Of a DNA stretch of 64,000 nt, positions 55,984 to 64,000 are shown one piece after another; position 1 is the first letter of the stretch; every line of letters begins with the position of its first letter. Made by a program: the position numbers and the translations under genes. The notes under the pieces are model-generated. The model ran no database searches, was not told the DNA's origin, and saw only the letters and a program-made list of their open reading frames with translations. The stretch is from positions 51,480 to 115,479 of the forward strand of contig NZ_CAMLDL010000009.1 of assembly GCF_946478955.1 (NCBI RefSeq). Reading direction: 5' to 3'. Source of the stretch: an uncultured Sphingomonas sp. (GTDB lineage: Bacteria > Pseudomonadota > Alphaproteobacteria > Sphingomonadales > Sphingomonadaceae).

Positions 55984-57915
55984 ATGACCAAGACATTTAT
56001 CGGCGCGGCGCTTGTCGGTGCCAGCATGCTCGCCTTTACGACGCCCGCCACGGCGCAGCGCATCGACCGGGTCGTCTCCTTCGGTGACAGCTATGCCGAC
56101 ACGGGTAACGCCTTCAAGGTGATCATGAACGATCCGCTCGTCCCAGCCGGGACCAAAGCTCAGCTCCAGCAAGTCTACCCAACGGGCCGCTTTTCCGGTG
56201 GCACCAACTATATTGATACGCTGGGTCAAATCCTGGGCGCACCGATCGACAATTACGCGGTTGGCGGCGGCATGGCCGGCACATTCCCGGTTCCATTTGG
56301 TAGCGGTGCATCGAACAATGTGAGCTGCGGCCCCGGCGTGGTCGCTGGATCGCCCGACATCTGTCCGATGGGCTTTACGTATGAGGTTGATCAATTCCTC
56401 AATGTCGGGACACAAAATCCGATTTTCCCGACCGGGTCTTCTGCGCTTGGGCCCAATGACCTTGTGACGGTCTCGATTGGCGGTAATGACGCCCGCTATT
56501 ATCAGCAGAACTATTCGGCTTACCCGATGGCCCCATTTGTCGCCGGTTCGATCACGGCGGCCGGCGCAAATCTCGATCGCCTGGTCTCGGCCGGCGCGCA
56601 GAACATCAGCTTCCTTGCCGGCGATACCGGCAGACTTCCGGAAGTATTGGCCGATCCCGCGGCGGCGGCGCTTCGCACAACCTATTCGACACAGTTCAAC
56701 GCAGCGATGCAGAGCAAGCTGTCGGCATACGCCGCCAATGGCGTGATGGTTCATTACCTCGACCTCAACAAGGTCCTCGACAATGTCCTGGCCAATCCGG
56801 CCGCCTATGGCATTACCAATGGAACCGCCGCTTCAGCCTATACCTGCCCAACACCTACGCCGACGGCGCCGGGCTGCCTGCTCAACTCGTCGGGCTATAT
56901 GTTTTACGTCGACGGCCTTCACTTGACGTCGGACGGGTTTGCGATTGTGGCCCGCTACGTTGCTGCCCAGCTGCGGGCACCGCTGACGCTTCAGGCGTCG
57001 AGCGATATGGGCCTTCTGACCGCGACCCAGTGGGGCAAGACGCTGACCAGCCGCATGGACGGCAGTGCGCCGCGCGACGGCAACGAAGCGACTGGAATGA
57101 GCTTCTACCTGCTTGGTGATACGGCCGCCCGCACCTTGAAAGCCGGTGCGCACAATGACCAGTTCCGCGCCAGCAGCGTCGGCGCCACGGCCGGCGTTGA
57201 ATTTGGTTTCGGTACCGGCAGCGCCGGCCTGGCCGTCAACTACAGCCGTCCGAAGGCCAATTTTGAAAATGATGCCGGCAATGTGAAGGGCCGGTCGATC
57301 CAGGTAGGCGGTTATGGCTCGTTCGGTTTTGGCCCGCTGTTTGCGCAGGCTTATGCCGGTTATGGTTGGGATAAGGCCAAGATCACCCGTCTCGGCGTGG
57401 TTGAAGATATGCGGGCCAATCCAAAGGGCAATCATTTGGTCATCGGCGGCAAGGCCGGTTATCTGATGACCGTTGCCGAAATGCGCGTCGGTCCGGTCAT
57501 TGGCCTCGATTATGCCAAGGCCAAGGTCGACGGCTACACCGAAACCGGTGACCAGGCGCTGACCCTCAATGTGTCGAACGTGAACTATAAGACACTTCGC
57601 GGCAGCGCAGGCCTCGAAGTACGCGGCGACATGGGCGACAATGGCGTGAAATTCCGTCCCTATGGCTCGGTCGTGGTTGAAAAGGATTTCACCGGTGACG
57701 GCCGCGCAATCCTCTTCTCGCAGACGGCATCGCCAACCATCGTCAACAGCTTCGACTTCGATAAGGCATCGAAGAAGGCCTATGGCCGCTTCAGTGCTGG
57801 GTTCAGCGCGGAAATCACCGGCGGCCTGAGCGCGGTGGCCGATGCGTCAACTACGCTGGCCAAGAAGCAGGGCAACGAAACCTCGGCGCGCGCCGGGCTC
57901 AAGCTCGCTTTCTAA
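55984..57915 (+). CDS. GDSL-type autotransporter esterase
   Basis: 643 residues. Signal peptide (MTKTFIGAALVGASMLAFTTPATAQ), SGNH/GDSL hydrolase domain (about 28-335): block I SFGDSYADTGN with Ser36, the block III motif IGGNDARYY, and block V DGLHLTSDGF giving Asp and His. The C-terminal autotransporter beta-barrel (about 365-643) ends with the aromatic residue in LKLAF. This is the EstA/ApeE-type plan: the esterase is displayed on the cell surface. Two paired cysteines (SCGPG...DICPM and TCPTP...GCLL) lie in the passenger. A strong terminator follows. Confidence 0.92.
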   Translation: MTKTFIGAALVGASMLAFTTPATAQRIDRVVSFGDSYADTGNAFKVIMNDPLVPAGTKAQLQQVYPTGRFSGGTNYIDTLGQILGAPIDNYAVGGGMAGTFPVPFGSGASNNVSCGPGVVAGSPDICPMGFTYEVDQFLNVGTQNPIFPTGSSALGPNDLVTVSIGGNDARYYQQNYSAYPMAPFVAGSITAAGANLDRLVSAGAQNISFLAGDTGRLPEVLADPAAAALRTTYSTQFNAAMQSKLSAYAANGVMVHYLDLNKVLDNVLANPAAYGITNGTAASAYTCPTPTPTAPGCLLNSSGYMFYVDGLHLTSDGFAIVARYVAAQLRAPLTLQASSDMGLLTATQWGKTLTSRMDGSAPRDGNEATGMSFYLLGDTAARTLKAGAHNDQFRASSVGATAGVEFGFGTGSAGLAVNYSRPKANFENDAGNVKGRSIQVGGYGSFGFGPLFAQAYAGYGWDKAKITRLGVVEDMRANPKGNHLVIGGKAGYLMTVAEMRVGPVIGLDYAKAKVDGYTETGDQALTLNVSNVNYKTLRGSAGLEVRGDMGDNGVKFRPYGSVVVEKDFTGDGRAILFSQTASPTIVNSFDFDKASKKAYGRFSAGFSAEITGGLSAVADASTTLAKKQGNETSARAGLKLAF

Positions 57916-57936
57916 CGAGAAGTCCGCAAACATATG

Positions 57937-57969
57937 GGGCGGCGCAGCTTTCGGCTGCGCCGCCCTTTT
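57937..57969 (+). terminator. Rho-independent terminator after the autotransporter gene
   Basis: Perfect 12-bp stem GGGCGGCGCAGC (57937-57948) / GCTGCGCCGCCC (57954-57965) with a TTTCG loop, then TTTT. Confidence 0.92.
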
Positions 57970-58022
57970 ATATGCAGAACCCATATTCCCTTTGGCTCAA
58001 GCTTACGTCATGAGGGCGATTG

Positions 58023-59561
58023 ATGGGTGACAGCAGCATCTCTGCAGCCGTTGACGGCACCGCCGAACGTGCACGCCGCAGCCGAACACGCATAATCGCC
58101 GGTCTGCGGCGAAAGTGGCGCCGGGTGATCGACAACGTGGACCAGGAAAGCATCCTGAAACGCATTGATGGCGAAGCCGGCCTGTCCGGCCGCTATGTCT
58201 TCATGATCCTAATGTCGGCGGGCATTGCCATCCTGGGGCTTCTGCAGTCATCCCCAGCAGTCGTCATTGGCGCGATGCTTATGTCGCCGCTGATGAGCCC
58301 GATTATCGGCGGCGGATTTGCGCTGGCCGTCGGCGACGTAAAGGAATTGAAGCGTTGCCTGATCACACTCGCGATCGGCACAGCTGTTGCCATCTTCTTC
58401 GCCGCGCTGATCGTGTTCCTGTCCCCGATTAAAACGGTTACGTCGGAAATTGCCGCTCGCACCCGGCCCAATTTATTTGATCTGTTCATTGCGTTGTTTT
58501 CTGCGCTGGCCGGTGCCTATGCGATGATCCGGGGGCGTGAGGGAACGATCGTTGGTGTCGCCATTGCCACTGCGTTGATGCCGCCACTCGCCGTCGTCGG
58601 CTTCGGCCTCGCCACCTTCAACGGGACAGTGTTCGCAGGCGCGCTGATGCTGTTCTTCACGAACTTCATGACCATCGGTTTGTCGGCGGCGGTCATGGCG
58701 CGCCTGTACGGGTTCCGAACCAACCTGACCCCTGATCAAACCCGGCTGCAGGCTTATGGCATTTTGGGTGCGCTGGTCATCCTTGCCATTCCGCTCGGCT
58801 GGTCACTGCGCCAGATCGCGTGGGAAGCAAACGCGTCGCGCCTCGCCAACAGCACCATTCAGGAAGAATTTGGTCCCAAGGCGCGGATCAGCCAAGTCGA
58901 TCTGGATTATGACGCCAAACCGGTTGCGATTACTGCGTCCGTCCTTACCCCGGCATTCAACGCGTCGGCGGAAAAGGATGCGCAGGCCAAGCTCAGCGAG
59001 ACGCTAGGCGTTCCGGTCAGCGTTCAGATTGATCAATATCGCGTCGGCACCGACCCCAATGCGGCGCAGGCAGCGGAACTGACGGCGGCGCGGCAAAAGG
59101 CGCAAGCGGAAACCCGTGACCGCCAGATTGAGGAATTAACCGGAACGCTGGCGATGATGGCCAACATCCCGCCCGACCAGGTGCTGGTCGATCGCGAACA
59201 TCGCCATGCAGTGGCGCGGGCAAAGCCCATTCCGGGCGCATCGCTTGCCACCTATCGCGCGTTGGAGGCGCGGGTCGCAGCAGCAGCGCCGGGCTGGACC
59301 ATCGAACTGCGCCCGCCCCCGCTACCGCTGCCCAATATTAGCTTTGACCAGAGCGGCAAACCCGACGAAGCGCAGTTATCGCTGCTGGCGTGGGCGGCTA
59401 GTCGATCCGATCTGGCGGTGCAATTGAGCGGCCGGAGCAATGACGTTGCGGTTTGCGAGAAAGCCCTGACCGAAGCCGGCGCCAATGATGTGCAGACCAG
59501 CGCGGGACGCGGGACGACGGTAACAACCCGGTGGGTCACGCCCCAGCCGCCCGCGCAATAA
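58023..59561 (+). CDS. DUF389 (TIGR00341) membrane protein with long C-terminal extension
   Basis: 512 residues from the ATG at 58023. The DUF389 core is at about 55-245: LSGRYVFMILMSAGIAILGLLQSSPAVVIGAMLMSPLMSPIIGGGFAL, then GREGTIVGVAIATALMPPLAVVGFGLA, six membrane segments. About 260 soluble residues follow. The last roughly 80 (SFDQSGKPDEAQLSLLAWAASRSDLAVQLSGRSND) look like an OmpA/MotB-type fold with the order and spacing of that family but without a clear NX2LSXXRA motif. Function unknown. Confidence 0.85.
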   Translation: MGDSSISAAVDGTAERARRSRTRIIAGLRRKWRRVIDNVDQESILKRIDGEAGLSGRYVFMILMSAGIAILGLLQSSPAVVIGAMLMSPLMSPIIGGGFALAVGDVKELKRCLITLAIGTAVAIFFAALIVFLSPIKTVTSEIAARTRPNLFDLFIALFSALAGAYAMIRGREGTIVGVAIATALMPPLAVVGFGLATFNGTVFAGALMLFFTNFMTIGLSAAVMARLYGFRTNLTPDQTRLQAYGILGALVILAIPLGWSLRQIAWEANASRLANSTIQEEFGPKARISQVDLDYDAKPVAITASVLTPAFNASAEKDAQAKLSETLGVPVSVQIDQYRVGTDPNAAQAAELTAARQKAQAETRDRQIEELTGTLAMMANIPPDQVLVDREHRHAVARAKPIPGASLATYRALEARVAAAAPGWTIELRPPPLPLPNISFDQSGKPDEAQLSLLAWAASRSDLAVQLSGRSNDVAVCEKALTEAGANDVQTSAGRGTTVTTRWVTPQPPAQ

Positions 59562-59566
59562 TTCAA

Positions 59567-59686
59567 TCAGCGACCGGCGCTGACGTTGCGCGGTGCGACT
59601 GACGCATCGACCGGATCATTACCGCCCGCGCACGACAGCAGCGTCAAAAATGCCACGAACGGCAGGATCGGCAAAAGTCTAAGCAT
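59567..59686 (-). CDS. 39-residue small lipoprotein
   Basis: Short frame from ATG 59686 to TGA 59567-59569. It begins MLRLLPILPFVAFLTLLSCA, a classic lipoprotein signal with lipobox LLSC (Cys19). The mature peptide is about 20 residues (CAGGNDPVDASVAP...). Size and layout resemble entericidin-like or other tiny lipoproteins. The convergent DUF389 stop is 5 bp away. No homologue is recognised. Confidence 0.6.
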   Translation of the reverse strand: MLRLLPILPFVAFLTLLSCAGGNDPVDASVAPRNVSAGR

Positions 59687-59765
59687 CAATGCGTCTAACG
59701 TTCATCGGCCGGACAGGTTTCATGGACGTTGACATGTCGGCGCAGATGGAGCCTCCTTCAATGCC

Positions 59766-59798
59766 AGAGGGGCACCAGTGCCCCTCTCACTGGAGGGG
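59766..59798 (+). promoter_or_regulatory. Two mutually exclusive hairpins before a ribosome site
   Basis: AGAGGGGCAC (59766-59775) is a perfect inverted match to GTGCCCCTCT (59778-59787). Alternatively CCCCTC (59781-59786) pairs with GAGGGG (59793-59798), which is the Shine-Dalgarno region (GGAGGGG) of the gene starting at 59807. Both use the same CCCCTC, so only one can form. Confidence 0.4.
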
Positions 59799-59806
59799 GG
59801 ATCAAC

Positions 59807-60271
59807 ATGACAGAAGACGCAATTTTGGGGCCGGTAAAAACGCCGATTCACCTATGGATTGTCGGCGCGATTGCGACAATCTGGAACGCCTTTGGCTGCT
59901 ACGACTATTTCATGACGCGCACGCAAGGCGCGGCCTATATCAAGTCGATGTTGCCGACGGCCGATGCCGACGCGATGATGGCCTATATCAACGGTTTCCC
60001 GATTTGGGCCGCCGCCGGCTGGGGCCTTGGCGTCTGGTGCGGGCTCGCGGGATCCATTCTGCTGGTGCTGCGCAATCGCTTTGCGGTGCCGGCTTTTGCG
60101 CTGTCGCTGCTCGGCGCAGTGGTTGGCCTCGGCTATCAGATCACCCACCCCGCCGACATCGCCGAGATGCATGAGGGCGCCAATGGCGTAATGCCCTATG
60201 TCATCATCCTGTTCGCCCTGGGCCTGTTCATATATGCGCGCGCCATGCGCACCAGAACTGTCCTGCGCTAG
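59807..60271 (+). CDS. Small four-segment membrane protein
   Basis: 154 residues from the ATG at 59807, which follows a strong GGAGGGGGG. About four membrane segments (about 13-32, 68-86, 92-109, 128-145). Motifs TPIHLWIVGAIATIWNAFGCYDYFMTRTQGAAYI and NGFPIWAAAGWGLGVWCGLAGS recur in unnamed alphaproteobacterial proteins sometimes labelled 'sugar transporter'; that label has no support here. The stop overlaps that of the convergent S10 peptidase. Confidence 0.8.
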   Translation: MTEDAILGPVKTPIHLWIVGAIATIWNAFGCYDYFMTRTQGAAYIKSMLPTADADAMMAYINGFPIWAAAGWGLGVWCGLAGSILLVLRNRFAVPAFALSLLGAVVGLGYQITHPADIAEMHEGANGVMPYVIILFALGLFIYARAMRTRTVLR

Positions 60272-61773
60272 CGGCCGCGAATGAACCGGCGGATGTCCGT
60301 GCTAAGCTTCCGCCGGTCTTCGTCGCGCACGTACATCATGTGTCCGGCATGATAATAATGATACTCGATCCGATCCTGCGGAATGCCGGTGCGGCTGAGC
60401 GAATATTCGGCGGCGAAGAACGGCGTTGCGAAATCATAATAGCCTTGCGCCACGAGCACACGTAGGCCGGAATTTTCCCGCAGCGCCTGGCCGATGTACG
60501 GCGCCACATTCATATAGGCATTGCTGTCGCGGCCGCCGATCCGCCAATCCCAATCCCGGCCAATGCCGCTGATCGATTGATATTCTCGGTCGGTCTTGAA
60601 GCCCAGGGCGCCCCGTTCCCACGCATTGACCGCCGCCGTGTAGCCGGCATCAATGCCATAAAAACTGGGGTCATTGTCCGGGCTTTCCCCGGCGTTATCA
60701 TAATCCTTGCCGGTGTACCGGCTATCGAGCCGCCCGACCGTCAAACCGCGATCCCGGAGCAGTTGTTTGTAAAAACGGTCCGGCGTCACGCGAAGGTCCG
60801 CCTGCTCCAGATAATCTTCCGACAGGCCGGTGAACCGCGACAATTGCTGACGGATGGTTGCGCGCTCTTCCGGGCTCGCCTTCTGCCCTTTCAGCAAGAA
60901 GCTGGCGTACGGCCCAAGCGCCCATTGCCGAGCCTCGTCGGTGAACGCTTCGACTGACGCGGCCTGGGCCTTGCCATGATATAGGGCCGTCGCGGCGAAG
61001 GACGGCAGGTTGGTGATATAACCAAGCTCATTTCCCTGCGCGTCCGATCCGGCTGCAAAGTCGAGCACGGTCGAAATCAGCATAATGCCGTTCAGGCCAA
61101 CGTCGTTGAACGTGACATTCATCAGCTGGTTGGCGACCGCCGCGCTACGCGTGGTGCCATAGCTTTCACCGCCAAGATACTTCGGACTGTTCCAGCGGCC
61201 GTTGTCATTCAGCCAGCGCCGAATGACCTCCGCCACCAGCTTCGCGTCTTGCGTCACTCCGTAATAATCCTTGGGGTCAGCTTTACCGATCAGATGGGAA
61301 AAGCCGGTGCCGGGCGGATCGATGAAGACGATGTCGGTGGCATCAAGAATTGAGTCCGGATTGTCGACAATTGGGTAGGGCGGTGCGCCATCATCGCGTC
61401 CGTCGGAAGGAATAGCGACCCGTTTGGGGCCGAACGCGCCCATCATCAGCCATACAGAACCCGACCCCGGTCCGCCGTTGAACAGGAAGGTCACGGGCCG
61501 GTTTGTATCGCGCGGTTCCTTTACATAGGCGGTGGTGACGACAGCGACTTCGGGCACGTCATCCTTATTGCGAATGATCGTTTCGCCAATCGTGGCGCTA
61601 TAGTTCATGCGCTGGCCGCCAAAGGTGCCCGAAAAGCGCGTCGTATGCGATTGGGGAACGACCTGCTCAACCTGTGGCACGGCCTTGGCATCAGGTTTCG
61701 CGGCGGGCTTGTCCTGCGCCATTGCGCCCATTGGCAATATTGCGACCGCCGCCAACAGCATCCAATTCCGCAT
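60268..61773 (-). CDS. Secreted S10 family serine carboxypeptidase
   Basis: 501 residues from the ATG at 61773, with GGGGG upstream. Signal peptide MRNWMLLAAVAILPMGAMAQ. Alpha/beta hydrolase of the S10 type: FLFNGGPGSGSVWLMMGAFGP (oxyanion hole), FIDPPGTGFSH, nucleophile Ser204 in GGESYGT, acid near LVAQGYYDFATP and His in YHAGHMMY. Removes C-terminal residues from peptides at acidic pH in characterised relatives. A bacterial S10 enzyme of the Xanthomonadales/Sphingomonadales type. The frame upstream to 61854 precedes the signal peptide and is not used. Confidence 0.92.
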   Translation of the reverse strand: MRNWMLLAAVAILPMGAMAQDKPAAKPDAKAVPQVEQVVPQSHTTRFSGTFGGQRMNYSATIGETIIRNKDDVPEVAVVTTAYVKEPRDTNRPVTFLFNGGPGSGSVWLMMGAFGPKRVAIPSDGRDDGAPPYPIVDNPDSILDATDIVFIDPPGTGFSHLIGKADPKDYYGVTQDAKLVAEVIRRWLNDNGRWNSPKYLGGESYGTTRSAAVANQLMNVTFNDVGLNGIMLISTVLDFAAGSDAQGNELGYITNLPSFAATALYHGKAQAASVEAFTDEARQWALGPYASFLLKGQKASPEERATIRQQLSRFTGLSEDYLEQADLRVTPDRFYKQLLRDRGLTVGRLDSRYTGKDYDNAGESPDNDPSFYGIDAGYTAAVNAWERGALGFKTDREYQSISGIGRDWDWRIGGRDSNAYMNVAPYIGQALRENSGLRVLVAQGYYDFATPFFAAEYSLSRTGIPQDRIEYHYYHAGHMMYVRDEDRRKLSTDIRRFIRGR

Positions 61774-61867
61774 ACCCCATCCCCCTTTTTCGAATGACAG
61801 AAACGCTAAGCCTGCCCCCCCCAGACAGCAATGTCGCCGGTAGAAGGTGCACATACGTTGGTCGATG

Positions 61868-62233
61868 TCACCATTTGCGTTTCGGGCGATTGAGGCCGTT
61901 GGCCGATTGCTGGTCCTTTTCGCGCCACGTCTTCAGCAAGCATCCCGTCCAGCCGCCGGGCCCGATGGCGGAGCAAGAACCCGGCCCTGCTTCTCCGCCT
62001 TCGGTCCATTTCATTCGTTCCCGCATGACACTTTCGCTTGTCTCCGCATCGGGATCGAACGGCGCATCACGGCCGGGCATCCGGTATTTTTCATTCCGCT
62101 TGCGCTGGCCGCAAACGACGATGTCCTTTGAATTACGCGTTCGGCACTCCTGCTCCTCAACAGCGCGCGTGGCCTCGGCGGACAGGTCGGGCGCTCTTTG
62201 CATCAACAGCAAGGCCAGCCCGACGAGGATCAC
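61868..62233 (-). CDS. Four-cysteine protein, GPGGWTGC family (copy B)
   Basis: 121 residues. Short hydrophobic N-terminus (MILVGLALLLMQ) acting as a signal or anchor. Four cysteines at 30, 41, 87 and 98 have the same two Cx10C spacings as copy A at 13598-13993. The shared blocks are DIVVC...KYRMP and SCSAIGPGGWTGC. Start is a GTG at 62233 whose GTGA overlaps the uvrB stop, so it is translationally coupled to uvrB. The linker between the two cysteine pairs is longer on the left, and the tail is basic. Function unknown. Confidence 0.75.
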   Translation of the reverse strand: MILVGLALLLMQRAPDLSAEATRAVEEQECRTRNSKDIVVCGQRKRNEKYRMPGRDAPFDPDAETSESVMRERMKWTEGGEAGPGSCSAIGPGGWTGCLLKTWREKDQQSANGLNRPKRKW

Positions 62234-64000
62234 CGCTTACCGCCCCATTTCTTCTGCGTTTTGCCATAGCCGGTTCGGCGGGTGCCAGGTTTACCTTGGG
62301 TTGCATTGCCCACCGGTCGCGGCGCCACCCGGTCTGTGTCAGGGATACCAAGCTCATCTTCTTCCAGCCGCCGGATCTGGTCGCGGAGGCGGGCGGCCTC
62401 TTCAAATTCGAGGTCCGCCGCAGCTTTTCTCATCTTTTCTTCCAGCTCGCCGATGTAGTGGCGCAGGTTATGCCCCACCATGTGCGGCACATCTTCTTCA
62501 CCCGTATCCACCAGCACTCCGTCCTTGGTCGATACATGGGCAAGAATATCGGCAACGCCTCGGCGCACGCTTTCCGGCGTGATCCCATGTTCGAGGTTAT
62601 AGGCTTCCTGCTTTTCGCGGCGGCGGCCCGTTTCGGCGAGTGCGCGCTCCATGCTACCGGTTACAGTGTCGGCGTAAAGGATCACCCGTCCGTCGACGTT
62701 ACGCGCCGCGCGACCGATCGTCTGGATCAGCGACGTCTCGGATCGGAGGAATCCTTCCTTGTCGGCGTCGAGAATCGCAACGAGCCCGCATTCGGGAATA
62801 TCCAGGCCCTCACGCAGCAGGTTGATCCCGACCAGCACATCATACACCCCAAGCCGAAGATCACGGATGAGTTCGATACGTTCCAGCGTTTCGACATCGC
62901 TGTGCATGTACCGGACTTTCAGTCCTGCCTCGTGGAGATATTCGGTAAGATCCTCTGCCATTCGCTTGGTCAGCGTTGTAACGAGCGTGCGGTAACCCCG
63001 CTCTGCCGTCTTTTTCGCTTCATGAACCAAGTCGTCGACCTGGTCCTCGACCGGCTTGATCTCGACTGGCGGGTCGATGAGGCCCGTGGGGCGGATCACC
63101 TGCTCGCTGAAAACGCCGCCGGTTTCATTCATTTCCCATCCGCCGGGTGTTGCGGACACAAACACCGACTGCGGACGCATCGCATCCCATTCGTTGAAGC
63201 GAAGCGGGCGGTTGTCGATGCAGCTCGGCAGGCGGAAACCATATTCGGCGAGTGTGATCTTGCGCCGATGGTCGCCCTTTGACATCGCGCCGATTTGCGG
63301 GACCGTCTGGTGACTTTCATCGACAAACAGGAGCGCGTTGTCGGGTAGATATTCGAACAAGGTTGGCGGTGGTTCGCCGGGCAGGCGACCAGTGAGAAAG
63401 CGGCTGTAATTTTCGATCCCGGCACAGCTTCCAGTCGCGCCAATCATTTCAAGGTCAAAGTTGGTCCGTTGCTCCAGCCGCTGCGCCTCTAGCAACCGTC
63501 CTTCGCCCACCAATTCCTTCAGCCGTTCCGCCAGCTCATGCTTAATCGCCTCGGCGGCCTGCTTCATCGTTGGGCCGGGCGTCACATAGTGGGAATTGGC
63601 GTAGACACGGACGGCGTCGAGCGTTCCCGATTTCTTGCCGGTCAGCGGATCAAATTCGACAATTTCCTCGACATCATCGCCAAAGAAACTGATTCGCCAG
63701 GCGCGATCCTCATAGTGAGACGGAAAAATTTCGAGGTTGTCACCGCGCACACGAAAGGTGCCTCGCGTGAAGGCGGCGTCGTTACGCTTATACTGCAGCG
63801 CGACCAGCTTGCGGATAATTTCCGACTGATCGGCCGTCTGTCCCTTCTTCAAATCGAAGATCATGGCCGAATAGGTTTCGACCGACCCGATACCATACAG
63901 GCAACTGACCGAAGCGACGATGATGACATCGTCCCGTTCCAGCAACGCGCGGGTGGCGGAATGGCGCATCCGGTCGATCGCCTCGTTCACGCTCGACTCC
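62230..64000 (-). CDS. uvrB: UvrABC system protein B, 5' partial
   Basis: Damage-recognition helicase of nucleotide-excision repair. The frame is open to the right edge (residues ESS before the internal GTG at 63990), so the N-terminus with Walker A lies outside. Visible: ASVSCLYGIGSVETY (beta-hairpin region follows), LLFVDESHQTVPQIGAM (DExH helicase box II), SVFVSATPGGWEM, VGINLLREGLDIPECGLVAILDADKEGFLRS and IQTIGRAARN (motifs V and VI). The C-terminal UvrC-binding UVR motif YIGELEEKMRKAAADLEFEEAARLRDQIRRLE is also present. The tail is basic. Confidence 0.96.
   Translation of the reverse strand, partial: ESSVNEAIDRMRHSATRALLERDDVIIVASVSCLYGIGSVETYSAMIFDLKKGQTADQSEIIRKLVALQYKRNDAAFTRGTFRVRGDNLEIFPSHYEDRAWRISFFGDDVEEIVEFDPLTGKKSGTLDAVRVYANSHYVTPGPTMKQAAEAIKHELAERLKELVGEGRLLEAQRLEQRTNFDLEMIGATGSCAGIENYSRFLTGRLPGEPPPTLFEYLPDNALLFVDESHQTVPQIGAMSKGDHRRKITLAEYGFRLPSCIDNRPLRFNEWDAMRPQSVFVSATPGGWEMNETGGVFSEQVIRPTGLIDPPVEIKPVEDQVDDLVHEAKKTAERGYRTLVTTLTKRMAEDLTEYLHEAGLKVRYMHSDVETLERIELIRDLRLGVYDVLVGINLLREGLDIPECGLVAILDADKEGFLRSETSLIQTIGRAARNVDGRVILYADTVTGSMERALAETGRRREKQEAYNLEHGITPESVRRGVADILAHVSTKDGVLVDTGEEDVPHMVGHNLRHYIGELEEKMRKAAADLEFEEAARLRDQIRRLEEDELGIPDTDRVAPRPVGNATQGKPGTRRTGYGKTQKKWGGKR

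Noticed and set aside
62038..63282. 414-residue plus frame opposite uvrB and copy B of the four-cysteine family
   Set aside because: It overlaps two genes supported by strong motifs, and its sequence has no recognisable family.

Overview
The window is a single contiguous piece of a high-GC (roughly 60 %) alphaproteobacterial chromosome, almost certainly from the order Sphingomonadales (Sphingomonas and relatives). This rests on overall protein character, on the ybgF/cpoB-tilS-ftsH and nadD-rsfS-rlmH-envC-ctpA gene orders, on UrcA-family and DUF3667 proteins, and on a catecholate-type TonB receptor. It is mostly housekeeping DNA. There is no IS element, CRISPR array or intact prophage. Both edges cut genes: ptsP lacks its N-terminus at the left, and uvrB lacks its N-terminus at the right.

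Layout. 1-7.4 kb: ptsP (nitrogen PTS enzyme I), a RodZ-like HTH/membrane protein, cpoB, tilS and ftsH, then a small secreted protein. 7.4-13.5 kb: a DUF3667 protein on the minus strand, then a tight plus-strand run nadD-rsfS-rlmH-envC-ctpA-dsbB-coq7. 13.6-19.7 kb: a small secreted four-cysteine protein, a 41-bp tandem hairpin array, a POT peptide transporter facing a secreted CocE/NonD hydrolase, and a Fur-box-preceded TonB receptor. 19.7-28.3 kb: smc, a DsbA-like lipoprotein, a DUF721 protein, mutY, nudC, a membrane-anchored cytochrome c and a LOG-family protein. 28.3-30.1 kb: a nitrosative-stress-like module (DUF1971 protein, membrane protein, group III truncated haemoglobin, divergent Rrf2/NsrR-type regulator) with a matched pair of operators. 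30.1-37.2 kb: sdhCDA without an adjacent sdhB, a soluble globin-coupled-type chemoreceptor, an SDR oxidoreductase, a subclass B3 metallo-beta-lactamase, prmA and urcA.

37.4-46.1 kb is a minus-strand run: ligA, a dienelactone-hydrolase-like protein, a HIRAN-domain protein coupled to recN, bamD, and secF-secD-yajC. A tRNA-Pro(GGG) follows. 46.4-50.8 kb: a TIGR02117 protein, then hslU and hslV separated by a Tat-signal FAD oxidoreductase, then a TMEM175-type channel. 50.8-54.4 kb (minus strand): an alpha/beta hydrolase, a holin/GH108 endolysin pair of the gene-transfer-agent release type, and an ECF sigma/cupredoxin/DUF4142 operon. 54.5-64 kb: an M20 peptidase, a GDSL autotransporter esterase, a DUF389 membrane protein, a tiny lipoprotein, a small membrane protein with a possible mRNA-structure switch, an S10 carboxypeptidase, and uvrB coupled to a second member of the four-cysteine family.

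Most unusual items. (1) The oxidoreductase between hslV and hslU looks like a circularly permuted D-amino-acid oxidase: the segment normally at the C-terminus (GLRP...HNYGHGG) sits before the Rossmann GxGxxG. (2) Two distant genes share an apparently lineage-specific fold with two Cx10C pairs and a GPGGWTGC signature. (3) Two identical-pattern dyads flank the haemoglobin/Rrf2 divergent promoter, one beside each start codon. (4) A stand-alone HIRAN protein is translationally coupled to RecN. (5) A holin/endolysin pair stands without any other phage genes. All family names come from reading motifs by eye; no database search was run.
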